The notes beneath the pieces were generated by a model that saw only the letters and a list, made by a program, of their open reading frames with translations, had not been told where the DNA came from and ran no database searches. A stretch of 64,000 bases of DNA from Paenibacillus sp. OV219 (GTDB lineage Bacteria; Bacillota; Bacilli; Paenibacillales; Paenibacillaceae), in NCBI RefSeq assembly GCF_900110075.1, contig NZ_FOCJ01000002.1, positions 558,001-622,000 on the forward strand, in the 5' to 3' direction. Shown one piece after another: positions 10,705 to 19,461 of this stretch. Made by a program: the position numbers and the translations under genes. Position 1 is the stretch's first letter. Each line of letters starts with the position of its first letter.

Positions 10705-11904
10705 TTGTACACACGATTGAGAAAATTGTTTGCAATTAAAGGCTATCGTTTATTTGTCATTTGTGTTCTATTTGTTGGATTTGGGATTTCGATTACAATG
10801 CCGTACTTAGCTCTCTATTGTACGGAGGAGCTCGGTATGAGCGCAGGAACATTTGGCTTTTTTACAGCTGTAAGTTCATTAAGTGGCGTATTTGCAAATT
10901 CGCTCATTGGTAAATATTCGGATCGCAATTTGGATCGCAAGTTTATTATTATAATGGCCACAGTTTCATCTGCAGCGGGCTATGCTTCTTATGTAATGTT
11001 TGATAATTACTTGATTTTGCTCATACTCGTTGGTTTTTTTAGTGGTTTGGGAGCAGCCGCCATGCCTCAAATTTATGCTTATGCTCAGGAGTCGGCCAAT
11101 GAAAGCAACTCGGATGACAAGACGTTTGCCATGTCAACATTACGTACCTTAGTGTCACTAGGGTTTCTAGTCGGACCTTTAGTTGGAACAGTGATCTTAG
11201 GAGTAGTTGGATATAAGGGGCTATTTCTCGGGACATCCACCATATTTCTTGTTATCGCCTCACTTGTACTTCTATATTTACCTAGGAAGAGAGCGGCTCA
11301 AAAGAAGAGAGTAGGCACCGCTGAGGCCAATTCGTTCAACCGGAGGAAAATTTGGTATCCATTGCTTGCTTTCATCCTACTATTTGCGGTAAATGCTATT
11401 AATGGGATCATCACGCCATTGTTTATTGTAAACGAGCTTCATGGTACACATACTGATGTCGGATTGGTTGTAAGCATCTGTGCTGGACTTGAGATCCCCA
11501 TTATGTTCGCGCTAGGCGCACTAGGCAGGAAGTTATCGAACCATACATTAATGATTAGCGCTTGCTTTATTGCACTGATGTACAACGTCATATTAAGCGT
11601 CTCAACGGACTCCTGGCAGATTATCGGAGCGCAGCTGCTTCAGGCGGTGTTTGTTGCGATCGTTATGGGTAATGGGCTAAGCTATTTCACGGAGCTGCTG
11701 CCAAACTCGCCAGGGATGTCCTCTTCAATCTATTACAACGGAACCATTATTGGCAGGTTACTCGGCAACTTAGGTGGCGGTCTCGTCGCACAGTATGTAG
11801 GGATTCGTGATGTTTATTGGGTCAGCCTAATCGTTGTTGTTGTTTCGTTCATTATTTTATGGAGGACAAGAGCTCAGAAGGGTACTGAAGCAGCATCCGC
11901 CTAA
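10705..11904 (+). CDS. MFS transporter, sugar-efflux (SET) type
   Basis: A 399-residue, 12-helix major facilitator. The N-terminal half has [14 protein letters not shown] and [14 protein letters not shown], the MFS loop 2-3 pattern as seen in SetA/SetB sugar exporters. A basic central loop ([11 protein letters not shown]) separates two six-helix halves. TTG 10705 is the start, with AAGGAGAAG 7 nt upstream. The cupin gene follows 29 bp downstream and may be co-transcribed. The substrate is not determinable. Confidence 0.85.
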   Translation: MYTRLRKLFAIKGYRLFVICVLFVGFGISITMPYLALYCTEELGMSAGTFGFFTAVSSLSGVFANSLIGKYSDRNLDRKFIIIMATVSSAAGYASYVMFDNYLILLILVGFFSGLGAAAMPQIYAYAQESANESNSDDKTFAMSTLRTLVSLGFLVGPLVGTVILGVVGYKGLFLGTSTIFLVIASLVLLYLPRKRAAQKKRVGTAEANSFNRRKIWYPLLAFILLFAVNAINGIITPLFIVNELHGTHTDVGLVVSICAGLEIPIMFALGALGRKLSNHTLMISACFIALMYNVILSVSTDSWQIIGAQLLQAVFVAIVMGNGLSYFTELLPNSPGMSSSIYYNGTIIGRLLGNLGGGLVAQYVGIRDVYWVSLIVVVVSFIILWRTRAQKGTEAASA

Positions 11905-11933
11905 ATGGTATGAATATCGGAGGGATTGATAAC

Positions 11934-12329
11934 ATGGAAATCAGAAGAATTGGGTCACAGCCTTCAGGCAAAGGGTCAGCAGATTATTTTACGGGCACGG
12001 TTCGCCTTGATCCATTAATGGAAACGGCCGATCCAGCGCGTGTAGTTGCAGCAAGCGTTACGTTCGAGCCGGGGGCGCGGACAGCATGGCATACGCACCC
12101 ACTTGGACAAACGCTGATCGTAACGGCAGGAAAGGGACGGGTTCAGCGAGAGGGTGGTCAAATCGAGGAAATCAGTCCCGGCGACGTAGTCTGGTTCCCG
12201 CCAGGCGAGAAGCATTGGCACGGAGCATCACCGACGACGGCGATGACCCATATTGCCATTCAAGAGCGTCTTGATGGGAAAACGGTTGAATGGTTGGAGA
12301 AAGTGAGTGAGGAGCAATACAATTCCTAA
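11934..12329 (+). CDS. Cupin-domain protein
   Basis: A 131-residue single-domain cupin with both motifs: [17 protein letters not shown] (metal-binding His-X-His) and [17 protein letters not shown] (second Glu/His). It is similar to small stress-associated cupins often annotated as (R)-mandelonitrile lyase-like or carboxymuconolactone-decarboxylase-associated. ATG 11934 was chosen over the earlier ATG 11910 for its GGAGGG ribosome site. A metal-dependent enzyme is likely but the reaction is unknown. Confidence 0.85.
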   Translation: MEIRRIGSQPSGKGSADYFTGTVRLDPLMETADPARVVAASVTFEPGARTAWHTHPLGQTLIVTAGKGRVQREGGQIEEISPGDVVWFPPGEKHWHGASPTTAMTHIAIQERLDGKTVEWLEKVSEEQYNS

Positions 12330-12343
12330 TCACATGAAATAGA

Positions 12344-12378
12344 GAGGCCTTCGCGATTGTTAGCGGGGGTCTCTTCTG
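12344..12378 (+). terminator. Probable terminator after the cupin gene
   Basis: A 12-bp imperfect stem (AGAGGCCTTCGC with GCGGGGGTCTCT, three G·U pairs) and loop GATTGTTA, followed by only a weak T-rich stretch. Confidence 0.5.
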
Positions 12379-12543
12379 CGTTGTAGGGATAACTTTTCGT
12401 TATAGGCATTTAACTTATTGATAGTACTGCACGCGGGTAGCCAAGTGTTAAAGTAAATGAGCCGGTGAGATACTACAAGTTGAACGAAACATTCCGTACT
12501 TCCTAGCTACTTACCGTTAACTTCTCTTAAAGGAGCAGATAAC

Positions 12544-13054
12544 ATGGATCACTTGTTTACACCGTTTCAGATAAAAGGTCTTGAGCTCAAGAACCGGGTC
12601 GTTATGCCGCCGATGTGCCAGTATGCCGTCAAGAATAAGGACGGAATCGCAAACGATTGGCATTATAACCACTATGTAAGCCGTGCAATCGGAGGCGCTA
12701 GAAGAGAGAATTGCATTCTCTAAAGTCTATCGAGACGCTGGAGTAGATATGTTTCATGTCAGCTCCGGACGGGAAGGTCCGATTCTCGCGCACGGAAGGC
12801 CGGGTACTCATGTCGCGTATCAAGTGCCGATGGCTAGAGAAATCAGACATGCATTGAATATGCCTGTCATTGCCGTCGGTAGGCTAGACGAGCCTACACT
12901 CGCGAATGCCGTCGTTGGCAATGAAGAAGCTGGGCTAGCGGCTGTAGGACGTGGTATGTTAAGAAATCCTTATTGGGCACTAGAGGCTGCCGCTGAACTA
13001 GGTAAAGAAATTCAATATCCAGGCGTGTATGGGCTTGGATTTGGAATCAAATGA
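12544..13054 (+). pseudogene. Old Yellow Enzyme (NamA/YqjM-like NADPH dehydrogenase) remnant
   Basis: The first 51 codons from ATG 12544 (ribosome site AAAGGAGC) are a clear OYE N-terminus: MDHLFTPFQIKGLELKNR, PPMCQYA, NDWHYNHYVSRAIGG. This frame then hits TAA at 12721. The family's C-terminal part (YRDAGVDMFHVSSG, YQVPMAREIR, GRGMLRNPYWALEAAAELG) continues in another frame. Comparison with a ~338-residue NamA implies an internal deletion of roughly 180 residues plus a frame change, removing most of the FMN barrel. The gene is certainly non-functional. Its 3' end is duplicated in tandem. Confidence 0.85.
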
Positions 13055-13180
13055 AGAAGCTGGGCTAGCGGCTGTAGGACGTGGTATGTTAAGAAATCCT
13101 TATTGGGCACTAGAGGCTGCCGCTAAACTAGGTAAAGAAATTCAATATCCAGGCGTGTATGGGCTTGGATTTGGAATCAA
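12921..13180 (+). repeat. 130-bp tandem duplication of the Old Yellow Enzyme 3' end
   Basis: Bases 12921-13050 are repeated at 13051-13180 with one difference (GCTGAAC versus GCTAAAC). Both units start ATGAAGAAGCTGGG. The junction created the TGA stop at 13052; the second copy retains what is probably the original TAA at 13182. The near identity implies a recent event. Confidence 0.95.
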
Positions 13181-13208
13181 ATAAACGAAATAACTGGAGG
13201 TCATGGTC

Positions 13209-13442
13209 ATGGTTTTGACAAAAGAACTTACTACTGTGCAACAAGTGATGAAACGTTGGAAAATGAACCGTAACGCTTTGCTCGAACTCGTCGAGCTGCT
13301 GCCTGAATCAGGTGGGACTTATCGCCCTTGGGATAATGGGATGACTACGATTGAACTGATCCACCATCTTGCGTTGGACAGAACGGATTGCGGCTGGAAC
13401 GCAAAGCTCTATAGTCGATCATTCAATAGGTTATGCTCTTGA
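13209..13442 (+). pseudogene. DinB-family protein fragment
   Basis: A 77-residue frame starting MVLTKELTTVQQVMKRW. The pattern RNALLELVELLPE ... YRPWDNGMTTIELIHHL is the first helix pair of a DinB/YfiT-like four-helix metal protein, normally about 150-165 aa. After HHLALDRTD the sequence becomes unrelated and stops. ATG 13209 is favoured over 13203 because CTGGAGG lies 8 nt upstream. The rest of the gene is missing, and a 12-G run follows at once. A complete DinB gene lies at 57438-57920. Confidence 0.65.
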
Positions 13443-13445
13443 GGC

Positions 13446-13457
13446 GGGGGGGGGGGG
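13446..13457. repeat. Homopolymer of 12 G
   Basis: GGCGGGG... contains 12 consecutive G immediately after the broken DinB frame. Such a tract is slippage-prone and may be a mutation or assembly artefact. Confidence 0.9.
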
Positions 13458-13592
13458 AGTGTAAAGATGAAGTTTATTGAACATGCAAGACATTGAAGCC
13501 GCAAGAAATAAGTGCGGGTGATCCCCAATAAACCAAAAATGTAAAAATAGTTCATGTCCTATAATACTGCCCAGTCATTACATCATTATTTT

Positions 13593-13601
13593 CATAGAAT
13601 A
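13593..13601 (+). promoter_or_regulatory. Sigma-K-like -10 of the second small paralogue
   Basis: CATAGAATA fits CATANNNTA exactly and lies in a 23-bp block (13588-13610) identical to 3864-3886. No AC is found at the ideal -35 spacing here, so the -35 is weaker than in the first copy. Confidence 0.55.
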
Positions 13602-13635
13602 GAGCATGTCCACTAAGAAAGTGTGGTGAGACGCC

Positions 13636-14016
13636 ATGCCTTATTCTACTGGTCCTGTAACGAATACTAGAGATTTCGGAACAGCTTCAACTAATATTGT
13701 TGTAAGTGTAAGAAATCTAGATGTGACTACCCCAGTAACGATTATCGCAGAGATTTTTGCTTCTGTTGATTCCAGTACGTTCTATACTGCATACCAACTC
13801 TCGTATGTAGTACCTCCGAACTCTTATAATGTTAGGGAGTTCTTTATTGCGGGAAATGTAACCTATGAGGTTCAGCTTAATACAATGGATGTTAGCCCGC
13901 CTGATGTATTAATGGCTGTTACTGGTCTTAACGAATTCGGAAATCTAGTCGAGGAGCAACTCTTTAATCAGAATGAGCTTATCCTTATTTCTGCAATGAG
14001 TCCTCCTATTATTTAA
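13636..14016 (+). CDS. Small protein, candidate late-sporulation (spore-surface) protein, paralogue 2
   Basis: A 126-residue paralogue of the 3911-4279 product, starting MPYSTGPVTNTRDFGTAS and sharing RNLDV, EIFASV, FYTAY, LSYVV, GNVTYEVQLN and GLNEFGNL. There is no signal peptide, Cys or membrane segment; predicted mostly beta. It is a single gene between its own sigma-K-like promoter and terminator. The ribosome site is GTGGTGAG. Spore coat/exosporium location is inferred from the promoter only. Two diverged copies about 10 kb apart point to an older duplication with the promoter conserved. Confidence 0.75.
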   Translation: MPYSTGPVTNTRDFGTASTNIVVSVRNLDVTTPVTIIAEIFASVDSSTFYTAYQLSYVVPPNSYNVREFFIAGNVTYEVQLNTMDVSPPDVLMAVTGLNEFGNLVEEQLFNQNELILISAMSPPII

Positions 14017-14029
14017 TTAATTCGTTTCT

Positions 14030-14062
14030 TAATAAGGCTGCCGTTCAACGGGAGCCTTATTA
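14030..14062 (+). terminator. Rho-independent terminator
   Basis: Outer stem TAATAAGGCT/AGCCTTATTA and inner stem CCGTT/AACGG around one C. It lies just after the second small paralogue and is likely bidirectional. Confidence 0.75.
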
Positions 14063-14415
14063 ACCACTTCTGATCCTAATTCGTCCCCAAACGCAAAAAA
14101 ACAGACTGTTTAGTCTGTTCGGCTGTTTGTTGTCATAAAAAAAAACCGGGGCCCCATTGCTGGGGCCCCTTTCATGGGAGAGGAGAAACCGGACGAAGAG
14201 CTTATGGGGAAACGTAAGTCTTCTCCGCGGTTGTCTACGGCATCTCGCGACGCCGATATCTTAAGAATGCCCACATCAGGGGGAAATATACGTCAGCATT
14301 AATTTATTCCTTTGGCATTGTGGGTTAGGTTAGCGTATGTAAGGTATTTAGAATTAAAGTTTCCTCACAAGCGTCATGTATAGACTGAATTATTAGAAAA
14401 TTAAATGAAAACCCG
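14063..14415. other. Intergenic stretch with two further hairpins
   Basis: No gene is seen. ACAGACT-GTTT-AGTCTGT (14101-14118) is preceded by a run of A, and GGGGCCCC-ATTGCT-GGGGCCCC (14148-14169) by nine A, so on the minus strand both look like terminators with U-tracts. No minus-strand gene ends here, so they may be relics. 14200-14415 shows nothing recognisable. Confidence 0.5.
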
Positions 14416-14461
14416 ATGACAAAACAACGTTTCGCTTATATGATGTTAGTAAAACTAACAT
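14416..14461 (+). promoter_or_regulatory. Promoter and palindromic operator of the allantoin operon
   Basis: ATGACA (14416-14421), 17-nt spacer and TATGAT (14439-14444) form a good sigma-A promoter. A perfect dyad ATGTTAGT-AAA-ACTAACAT (14443-14461) begins inside the -10 and covers the expected transcription start, a position where a bound dimer would repress. The regulator is not encoded next to the operon. Confidence 0.6.
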
Positions 14462-14483
14462 TATCGAAATGGAGGCGGTTGGC

Positions 14484-15887
14484 ATGGCGGCTTACGACTT
14501 CATTTTGCAGAACACAGTCGCTGTTACCCCGGAAGGCGTGGTGAAACGCGATATCGGCGTGTTAGAAGGACGGATCTCAGCGATTGAGGCGAAGCTACAG
14601 AACGATAGCTGTCCGGTTATTGATGCGGCGGGACTGACCGTCATGCCTGGCGGAGTGGATGTACATGTTCACTTCAATGAGCCAGGCATGGGGCATTGGG
14701 AAGGGTTCGAGACTGGCTCGGCGGCGCTGGCGGCGGGCGGCACGACAACATATTTTGATATGCCGCTTAATGGCCGTCCGCCAACGGTTACTGCTTCGGC
14801 TTTCGAGCAGAAGCTTGACACTGCGTTAGGGAAATCGGCTGTTGATTACGCGCTATGGGGCGGGCTTATGCCGGGCTATGTGGATCGGCTTGGTGAGCTT
14901 GCGGAATCTGGAGTCATCGGATTCAAAGCTTTCATGTCTTCGCCTGGTATGCCTCTTGAGGATGATTTTCGGGAATCGGATGAAGCGGTGCTGCTTGAGG
15001 GGATGAGGGAGGTTGCTCGTCTTGGGTCCATTCTTGCACTGCATGCTGAGGATAATGAGCTTGTAGCGCGGCTCTCGACCATTGCACAAGCTGCTGGATA
15101 TACGGATGCATACAGCTACACCGCGTCAAGGCCCATTGCGGCGGAAGTGCTTGCGGTCGAACGGGCGCTTTCGCTTGCGGAACAAACGGGATGCAAGCTT
15201 CATTTTGTCCATGTGAGCAGTGCGGTGGCGCTCTCGAAGATTACGGAAGCTCGCCACCGTGGAATGGATGTGTCGGCGGAGGTGTGTACGCACCAGCTGA
15301 TGCTGACGGCAGACGATCTCGCTCGGCTAGGACCAGTTGCTAAATGCGCGCCTCCGCTGCGTACCGGCTCGAATATGGAAGCGTTATGGGCTGCCCTCAT
15401 CCGCGGAGAGGTTGATATGATTGCATCGGACCATTCCCCCTGTGAGACTTTAATGAAAGAAGGCGATGATTTCTTCGCGGCATGGGGCGGGATATCAGGT
15501 GCGCAGCATCGGATAGAGCTAATGATTGACGAAGGGCATCTGAAGCGGGGCATACCACTGACGTTAATGGCAGAACTGCTCGCAGGGAAACCTGCGGAGC
15601 GTTTCGGCCTTGGGGGTCTTAAAGGTCGTCTCGAAGTGGGAATGGATGCGGATTTCGTGCTCATTGATCTGAAGCAAAGCTATAAAATAGAAACGGAGGA
15701 CCTGCTCTACTTGCACCCGCACAGTCCATTCGTTGGACGGGAAGTCGGCTGTAAAGTAATGGCGACCTTCTGCAGAGGCCAGCTCGTATACTCTGCTGAT
15801 CAAGGAGTTCTCGTGAACCGTATCGGTAAGTTCCTGAAAGCTACTGGGGATTCGCGGCGAGCTCGGACTCGCAAGGTAGAGCGATGA
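14484..15887 (+). CDS. allB: Allantoinase
   Basis: Cyclic amidohydrolase that opens the hydantoin ring of allantoin to allantoate in purine catabolism; cytoplasmic, dinuclear-metal TIM barrel. Visible features are the metal motif MPGGVDVHVHFNEPG, the allantoinase-typical HWEGFETG and FDMPLNGRPPT, the carboxylated Lys in GVIGFKAFMSSPG, later His ligands in LHAEDNE and KLHFVHVSS, and Asp in SDHSPCE. The close match to E. coli AllB around AWGGISGAQ argues against dihydropyrimidinase. Length is 467 aa. ATG 14484 has GGAGGCGG 5 nt upstream; an earlier in-frame ATG at 14469 has none. First gene of a six-gene operon. Confidence 0.93.
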   Translation: MAAYDFILQNTVAVTPEGVVKRDIGVLEGRISAIEAKLQNDSCPVIDAAGLTVMPGGVDVHVHFNEPGMGHWEGFETGSAALAAGGTTTYFDMPLNGRPPTVTASAFEQKLDTALGKSAVDYALWGGLMPGYVDRLGELAESGVIGFKAFMSSPGMPLEDDFRESDEAVLLEGMREVARLGSILALHAEDNELVARLSTIAQAAGYTDAYSYTASRPIAAEVLAVERALSLAEQTGCKLHFVHVSSAVALSKITEARHRGMDVSAEVCTHQLMLTADDLARLGPVAKCAPPLRTGSNMEALWAALIRGEVDMIASDHSPCETLMKEGDDFFAAWGGISGAQHRIELMIDEGHLKRGIPLTLMAELLAGKPAERFGLGGLKGRLEVGMDADFVLIDLKQSYKIETEDLLYLHPHSPFVGREVGCKVMATFCRGQLVYSADQGVLVNRIGKFLKATGDSRRARTRKVER

Positions 15888-17167
15888 AGAGCGTGGAGAA
15901 GTTAGGAACGGAGGCGGAGGGATGGCTCCGTGAACTCGGGCAGTTCGGGGCTGATGCGATTCGTGGAGGAGTGACAAGGCTTCTATATACAGAGGAGTGG
16001 GTGAACGCTCAGCTATGGATTGCAGAGGAGATGAAGCAAGAAGGGCTTGAGGTTCGGACAGATGAGGTCGGCAATGTATATGGCAGGCTAAGTGGGACGA
16101 CCCCTGAATTGCGAGCTATTGTTACAGGTTCACATGTCGATACGGTAGTCTGCGGCGGCATATATGATGGTTCTTATGGTATTGTTGCAGCTATTATCGC
16201 ACTGCGCGAGCTGAAACAACGTTACGGGCAGCCTCGTCGCACAATCGAAGCTGTATCGCTTAGCGAGGAGGAAGGGAGTCGGTTTCCGCTTACTTGCTGG
16301 GGTTCTGGGTCTATTACTGGAAAATACTTGGTTGAGGATGCCGTGCACATTCGATCTGAATCGGAGGGTCTCACGCTCTCGGATGCGATGAGGGATGCGG
16401 TTGGCAAACTGATCGCTGGCGCCGGCATTTCGCTCGAACCTGCGCTGAGACATGATGTTGAAGCGTTCATAGAACTTCACATTGAGCAAGGAGGAGTGTT
16501 GGAGGAAGAGGGGGTTGCACTCGGAATTGTAGACCGGATTGTCGGCCAGAAGCGGGCGACGATTACGGTTCTCGGTGAATCGAATCATGCCGGTACGACA
16601 CCGATGCATATGCGCCGTGATGCGCTTCATGCCTCTGTCGCGATGATAGCCGCGTTGAATGAGTTGGCTTCTGAAGCAGGAGCTCCGCTGACATTCACGG
16701 TCGGTTCACTTCAAGTTGAACCGAATTTGTCAAATGTCATCCCAGGCAAAGTTGTGTTTACGATTGATATGCGTCATCCTTCGGATGAGAAGCTTCAGGT
16801 GTATTATGACCGAGCGGCGGCGATAACGGAGCGTGAGGCGGGACGTTTCGGTGTTGATGCCCGCATTGAACTATGGATGAACGAACCATCCGCCGGAATG
16901 AACGCTGGGCTTCGGCTGCTGCTCGAACAGAGCTGCATTCGCAGTGATGCCAGCTGGAAGTTGATGCCTAGTGGAGCGGGACATGATGCTCAGCTGTTTG
17001 CCGCGCATTGCAAAACGGCGATGTTATTCGTTCCGAGCCGAGGCGGTATCAGTCACTCGCCGTTCGAATATACGCCTCCTGCTTATCTTGGGACGGGAAT
17101 ACACGGTCTAATTGACCTACTATATGAGCTTGCGTACACAGACGTATATGAAGACGAATGGGGGTAA
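15884..17167 (+). CDS. Zn-dependent amidohydrolase: allantoate amidohydrolase / ureidoglycolate amidohydrolase type
   Basis: A 427-residue M20-fold hydrolase of the hydantoinase/carbamoylase group (AllC/HyuC). Metal ligands appear in VTGSHVDTV, YDGSYGIVAA, LSEEEGSRFPL and FIELHIEQGGVLEEEG. The NHAGTTPMHMRRDAL segment marks the dimerisation lid. In this context it most likely hydrolyses allantoate, releasing ammonia and CO2. The related ureidoglycolate amidohydrolase and N-carbamoyl-amino-acid hydrolases cannot be excluded from sequence alone. The start overlaps allB by 4 bp (ATGA), indicating tight coupling. Confidence 0.85.
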   Translation: MKSVEKLGTEAEGWLRELGQFGADAIRGGVTRLLYTEEWVNAQLWIAEEMKQEGLEVRTDEVGNVYGRLSGTTPELRAIVTGSHVDTVVCGGIYDGSYGIVAAIIALRELKQRYGQPRRTIEAVSLSEEEGSRFPLTCWGSGSITGKYLVEDAVHIRSESEGLTLSDAMRDAVGKLIAGAGISLEPALRHDVEAFIELHIEQGGVLEEEGVALGIVDRIVGQKRATITVLGESNHAGTTPMHMRRDALHASVAMIAALNELASEAGAPLTFTVGSLQVEPNLSNVIPGKVVFTIDMRHPSDEKLQVYYDRAAAITEREAGRFGVDARIELWMNEPSAGMNAGLRLLLEQSCIRSDASWKLMPSGAGHDAQLFAAHCKTAMLFVPSRGGISHSPFEYTPPAYLGTGIHGLIDLLYELAYTDVYEDEWG

Positions 17168-18475
17168 ATGGTCAACATGAAAGCAGCCCACATTAAGCTC
17201 GAGGCATGGATTGAGAAGCATGAGCATGAGATGATAGCACTCCTCCAACGGCTCGTGCAAATGCCTTCTGATAACCCGAAGGGAGATTGTCTCGCGATTG
17301 CGGAGCTCGTCTTCAATGAGTTGTCTGCTCTAGGTTTCGCACCTAGGATGGACGTGGTTCCGCACGAGGATGTGCGAGCGGCCGGGATGATCGCGGTTAG
17401 CAATGTTGTTGCTGACACGAGGCTTGGCGAAGGGCAAGGGCTGGTGATCGTGCTTAACGCACATGGCGACGTGGTGCCGCCTGGCGATGGTTGGAGCTGC
17501 GATCCATATGGCGGCATGATTGAAGCCGGCAAGCTATTCGGCCGTGGTGCAGCTGTGTCCAAATCTGATATTGCTGTGTACACATATGCAGTTATGGCGC
17601 TTCGAGATAGCGGTGTGTGGGAAGCGCAGCAACAGCAGCAACAGCATCAACAGCCTGGCGGCACGCTCGCGCTCGCTTTTACTTTCGACGAGGAAACAGG
17701 TGGAGAGCTTGGGCCGAAGCGGCTACTCGAACAAGGAACGATTAAGCCTGACTACGCAATCGTAGCTGGTTTCACGCATGCAGCCGTGACATCGCATAAT
17801 GGCTGTCTTCATCTAGAAGTATCGCTCAAGGGGCGGTCGGCCCATGCGGCGATTCCGCATACCGGTGCTGATGCGCTCGAGGCGATGACGGAAGTGCTGA
17901 TGGAGCTCTATGACTATCGTGCTGAATTGGGACAGCGGCATTCAGGTGTCATTGGCATCGAGTCTCCGACGCTTGTAGTGGGGTTGATTCAAGGGGGCAT
18001 CAATACGAATGTCGTGCCTGACCGATGTACGATCCGGCTGGACAGACGTATTATTCCGGAGGAGAATCCAGAGCTTGCTGAGCAAGAATTGCGTGAGTTG
18101 ATTGCAAGGACGGCTGCCCGTTTCCCACAGATTGAATTAGATGTGCACCGCGTTCTGCTCGCGCGTCCTTTCTGTGAAGTGGAAGGGACAGAGCAGCTGC
18201 TTTGCGCGCTTCGCCCGAACTGGTCGGCTGTCATGGGCGGCGTGGAGATGCCTGTGGTTGGTGTGCCGCTTTACGCGGATGCGAGGCATTTCACGGAGGC
18301 TGGCGTTCCTACTGTTATGTTTGGCGCTGGTCCGCGCACGTTGGAAGAAGCGAATGGTCATCGGGCAGATGAGCATGTGCAGATTCGCGATCTGACATTA
18401 GCGGTTCGCATCCTGTCTTTTATGCTGTATGATCTACTTAATGATGCCACTTTCCTGGCGGAAAATGACAAGTAG
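17168..18475 (+). CDS. M20-family (ArgE/DapE) deacylase in the allantoin operon
   Basis: A 435-residue metallo-deacylase. Metal-binding motifs are LNAHGDVVPPGDGW, FGRGAAVSKSD, the Glu-Glu of FDEETGGELG and the C-terminal ADARHFTEAG. The dimerisation domain begins at HLEVSLKGRSAHAAIPHTG. A Gln-rich insert (about residues 153-162, QQQQQQHQQ) is unusual and sits in a surface loop. The start is ATG 17168, directly after the upstream stop; ATG 17177 is an alternative with better spacing from the G-rich site. Its reaction is not given by sequence; in this operon it could act on ureidoglycolate or another N-acyl/N-carbamoyl intermediate. Confidence 0.82.
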   Translation: MVNMKAAHIKLEAWIEKHEHEMIALLQRLVQMPSDNPKGDCLAIAELVFNELSALGFAPRMDVVPHEDVRAAGMIAVSNVVADTRLGEGQGLVIVLNAHGDVVPPGDGWSCDPYGGMIEAGKLFGRGAAVSKSDIAVYTYAVMALRDSGVWEAQQQQQQHQQPGGTLALAFTFDEETGGELGPKRLLEQGTIKPDYAIVAGFTHAAVTSHNGCLHLEVSLKGRSAHAAIPHTGADALEAMTEVLMELYDYRAELGQRHSGVIGIESPTLVVGLIQGGINTNVVPDRCTIRLDRRIIPEENPELAEQELRELIARTAARFPQIELDVHRVLLARPFCEVEGTEQLLCALRPNWSAVMGGVEMPVVGVPLYADARHFTEAGVPTVMFGAGPRTLEEANGHRADEHVQIRDLTLAVRILSFMLYDLLNDATFLAENDK

Positions 18476-18500
18476 ATGATGAGACAGGAGCTGGTAAGTA

Positions 18501-19457
18501 GTGAAAATTGTAGTTTTGGACGGTTATACGCTAAATCCGGGTGATCTGAATTGGGATGAAATCGGATCGCTCGGCGAGCTGGTTGTGTATGACCGCACGG
18601 CGAAAGAAGATATCGTAACTCGAGCGGCCGATGCCGAAATTGTGCTGACGAACAAGACTCCGTTGTCTGCGGAATGTATCGGCAAGCTGCCGCATCTCAG
18701 ATACATCGGCGTTCTCGCGACGGGTTACAATATCGTGGATACACAGGCTGCTGCACAACGTGGCATCGTCGTCACAAACGTGCCGGATTACAGCACACAT
18801 TCCGTCGTGCAGCTTGTATTTGCGCTGCTGCTTGCACATGCATCTCAAGTGAGCGCGCATAGTGATGCCGTTCATCGCGAGCAGTGGGCGACCTGCCCGG
18901 ATTTCTCGTTCACGCTAAGCCCGCTGCGCGAAATCTCCGGCAAGACGCTTGGCATTATCGGTTTTGGTCAGATTGGCCAGCAAGTGGCACGGGCTGCGCT
19001 TGCTTTTGGCATGGAAGTTATTGTGCATACGCGGACAGTCAAACTCGTTCCGGGATTAGAAACCGTTCGTTTCGTTCCGCGTGAAGAGCTGTTCCGCATG
19101 GCTGACGTTGTTTCGCTACACAGTCCGCTAACGTCAGATACGACTGGTATCGTGAACAGCGATACACTCGATCTTATGAAGCGTTCTGCCTTTTTGATCA
19201 ATACCGCACGCGGCGGTCATGTCGTTGAGGCAGACTTGGCTCAAGCGCTGAACAGCGGCCGCATAGCCGGAGCGGGGCTGGATGTCCTCAGCGTAGAGCC
19301 GCCGCCTGCCGACAATCCGCTGCTGCATGCGGCAAACTGTATCATCACGCCGCATATTGCGTGGGCGACGGTGGAGGCGCGCAGCCGTCTCATGTCGATT
19401 GCGGCGAACAATTTGCGCGCGTTCCTGAGCGCTGATATTCAGAATCAGGTGAACTAG
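18501..19457 (+). CDS. D-2-hydroxyacid dehydrogenase (glyoxylate/hydroxypyruvate reductase type)
   Basis: A 318-residue NAD(P)-dependent dehydrogenase. It has the Rossmann motif LGIIGFGQIGQQVA, the substrate loop GVLATGYNIVDT, the catalytic Arg in NTARGGHVVEAD, Glu in AGLDVLSVEPP and His in ITPHIAWAT. The TGYNxVD loop and GLDVL pattern are those of glycerate dehydrogenase/hydroxypyruvate reductases. The start is GTG 18501, 25 bp after the deacylase. Glyoxylate is the carbon end product of allantoin breakdown, so reduction to glycolate (or hydroxypyruvate to glycerate) is the natural inference here. Confidence 0.87.
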   Translation: MKIVVLDGYTLNPGDLNWDEIGSLGELVVYDRTAKEDIVTRAADAEIVLTNKTPLSAECIGKLPHLRYIGVLATGYNIVDTQAAAQRGIVVTNVPDYSTHSVVQLVFALLLAHASQVSAHSDAVHREQWATCPDFSFTLSPLREISGKTLGIIGFGQIGQQVARAALAFGMEVIVHTRTVKLVPGLETVRFVPREELFRMADVVSLHSPLTSDTTGIVNSDTLDLMKRSAFLINTARGGHVVEADLAQALNSGRIAGAGLDVLSVEPPPADNPLLHAANCIITPHIAWATVEARSRLMSIAANNLRAFLSADIQNQVN

Positions 19458-19461
19458 GCCA

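Noticed and set aside
12544-12723. Independent 59-aa small protein
   Set aside because: Its first 51 residues are the N-terminus of an Old Yellow Enzyme and its end is frame-shifted, so it is part of the pseudogene.
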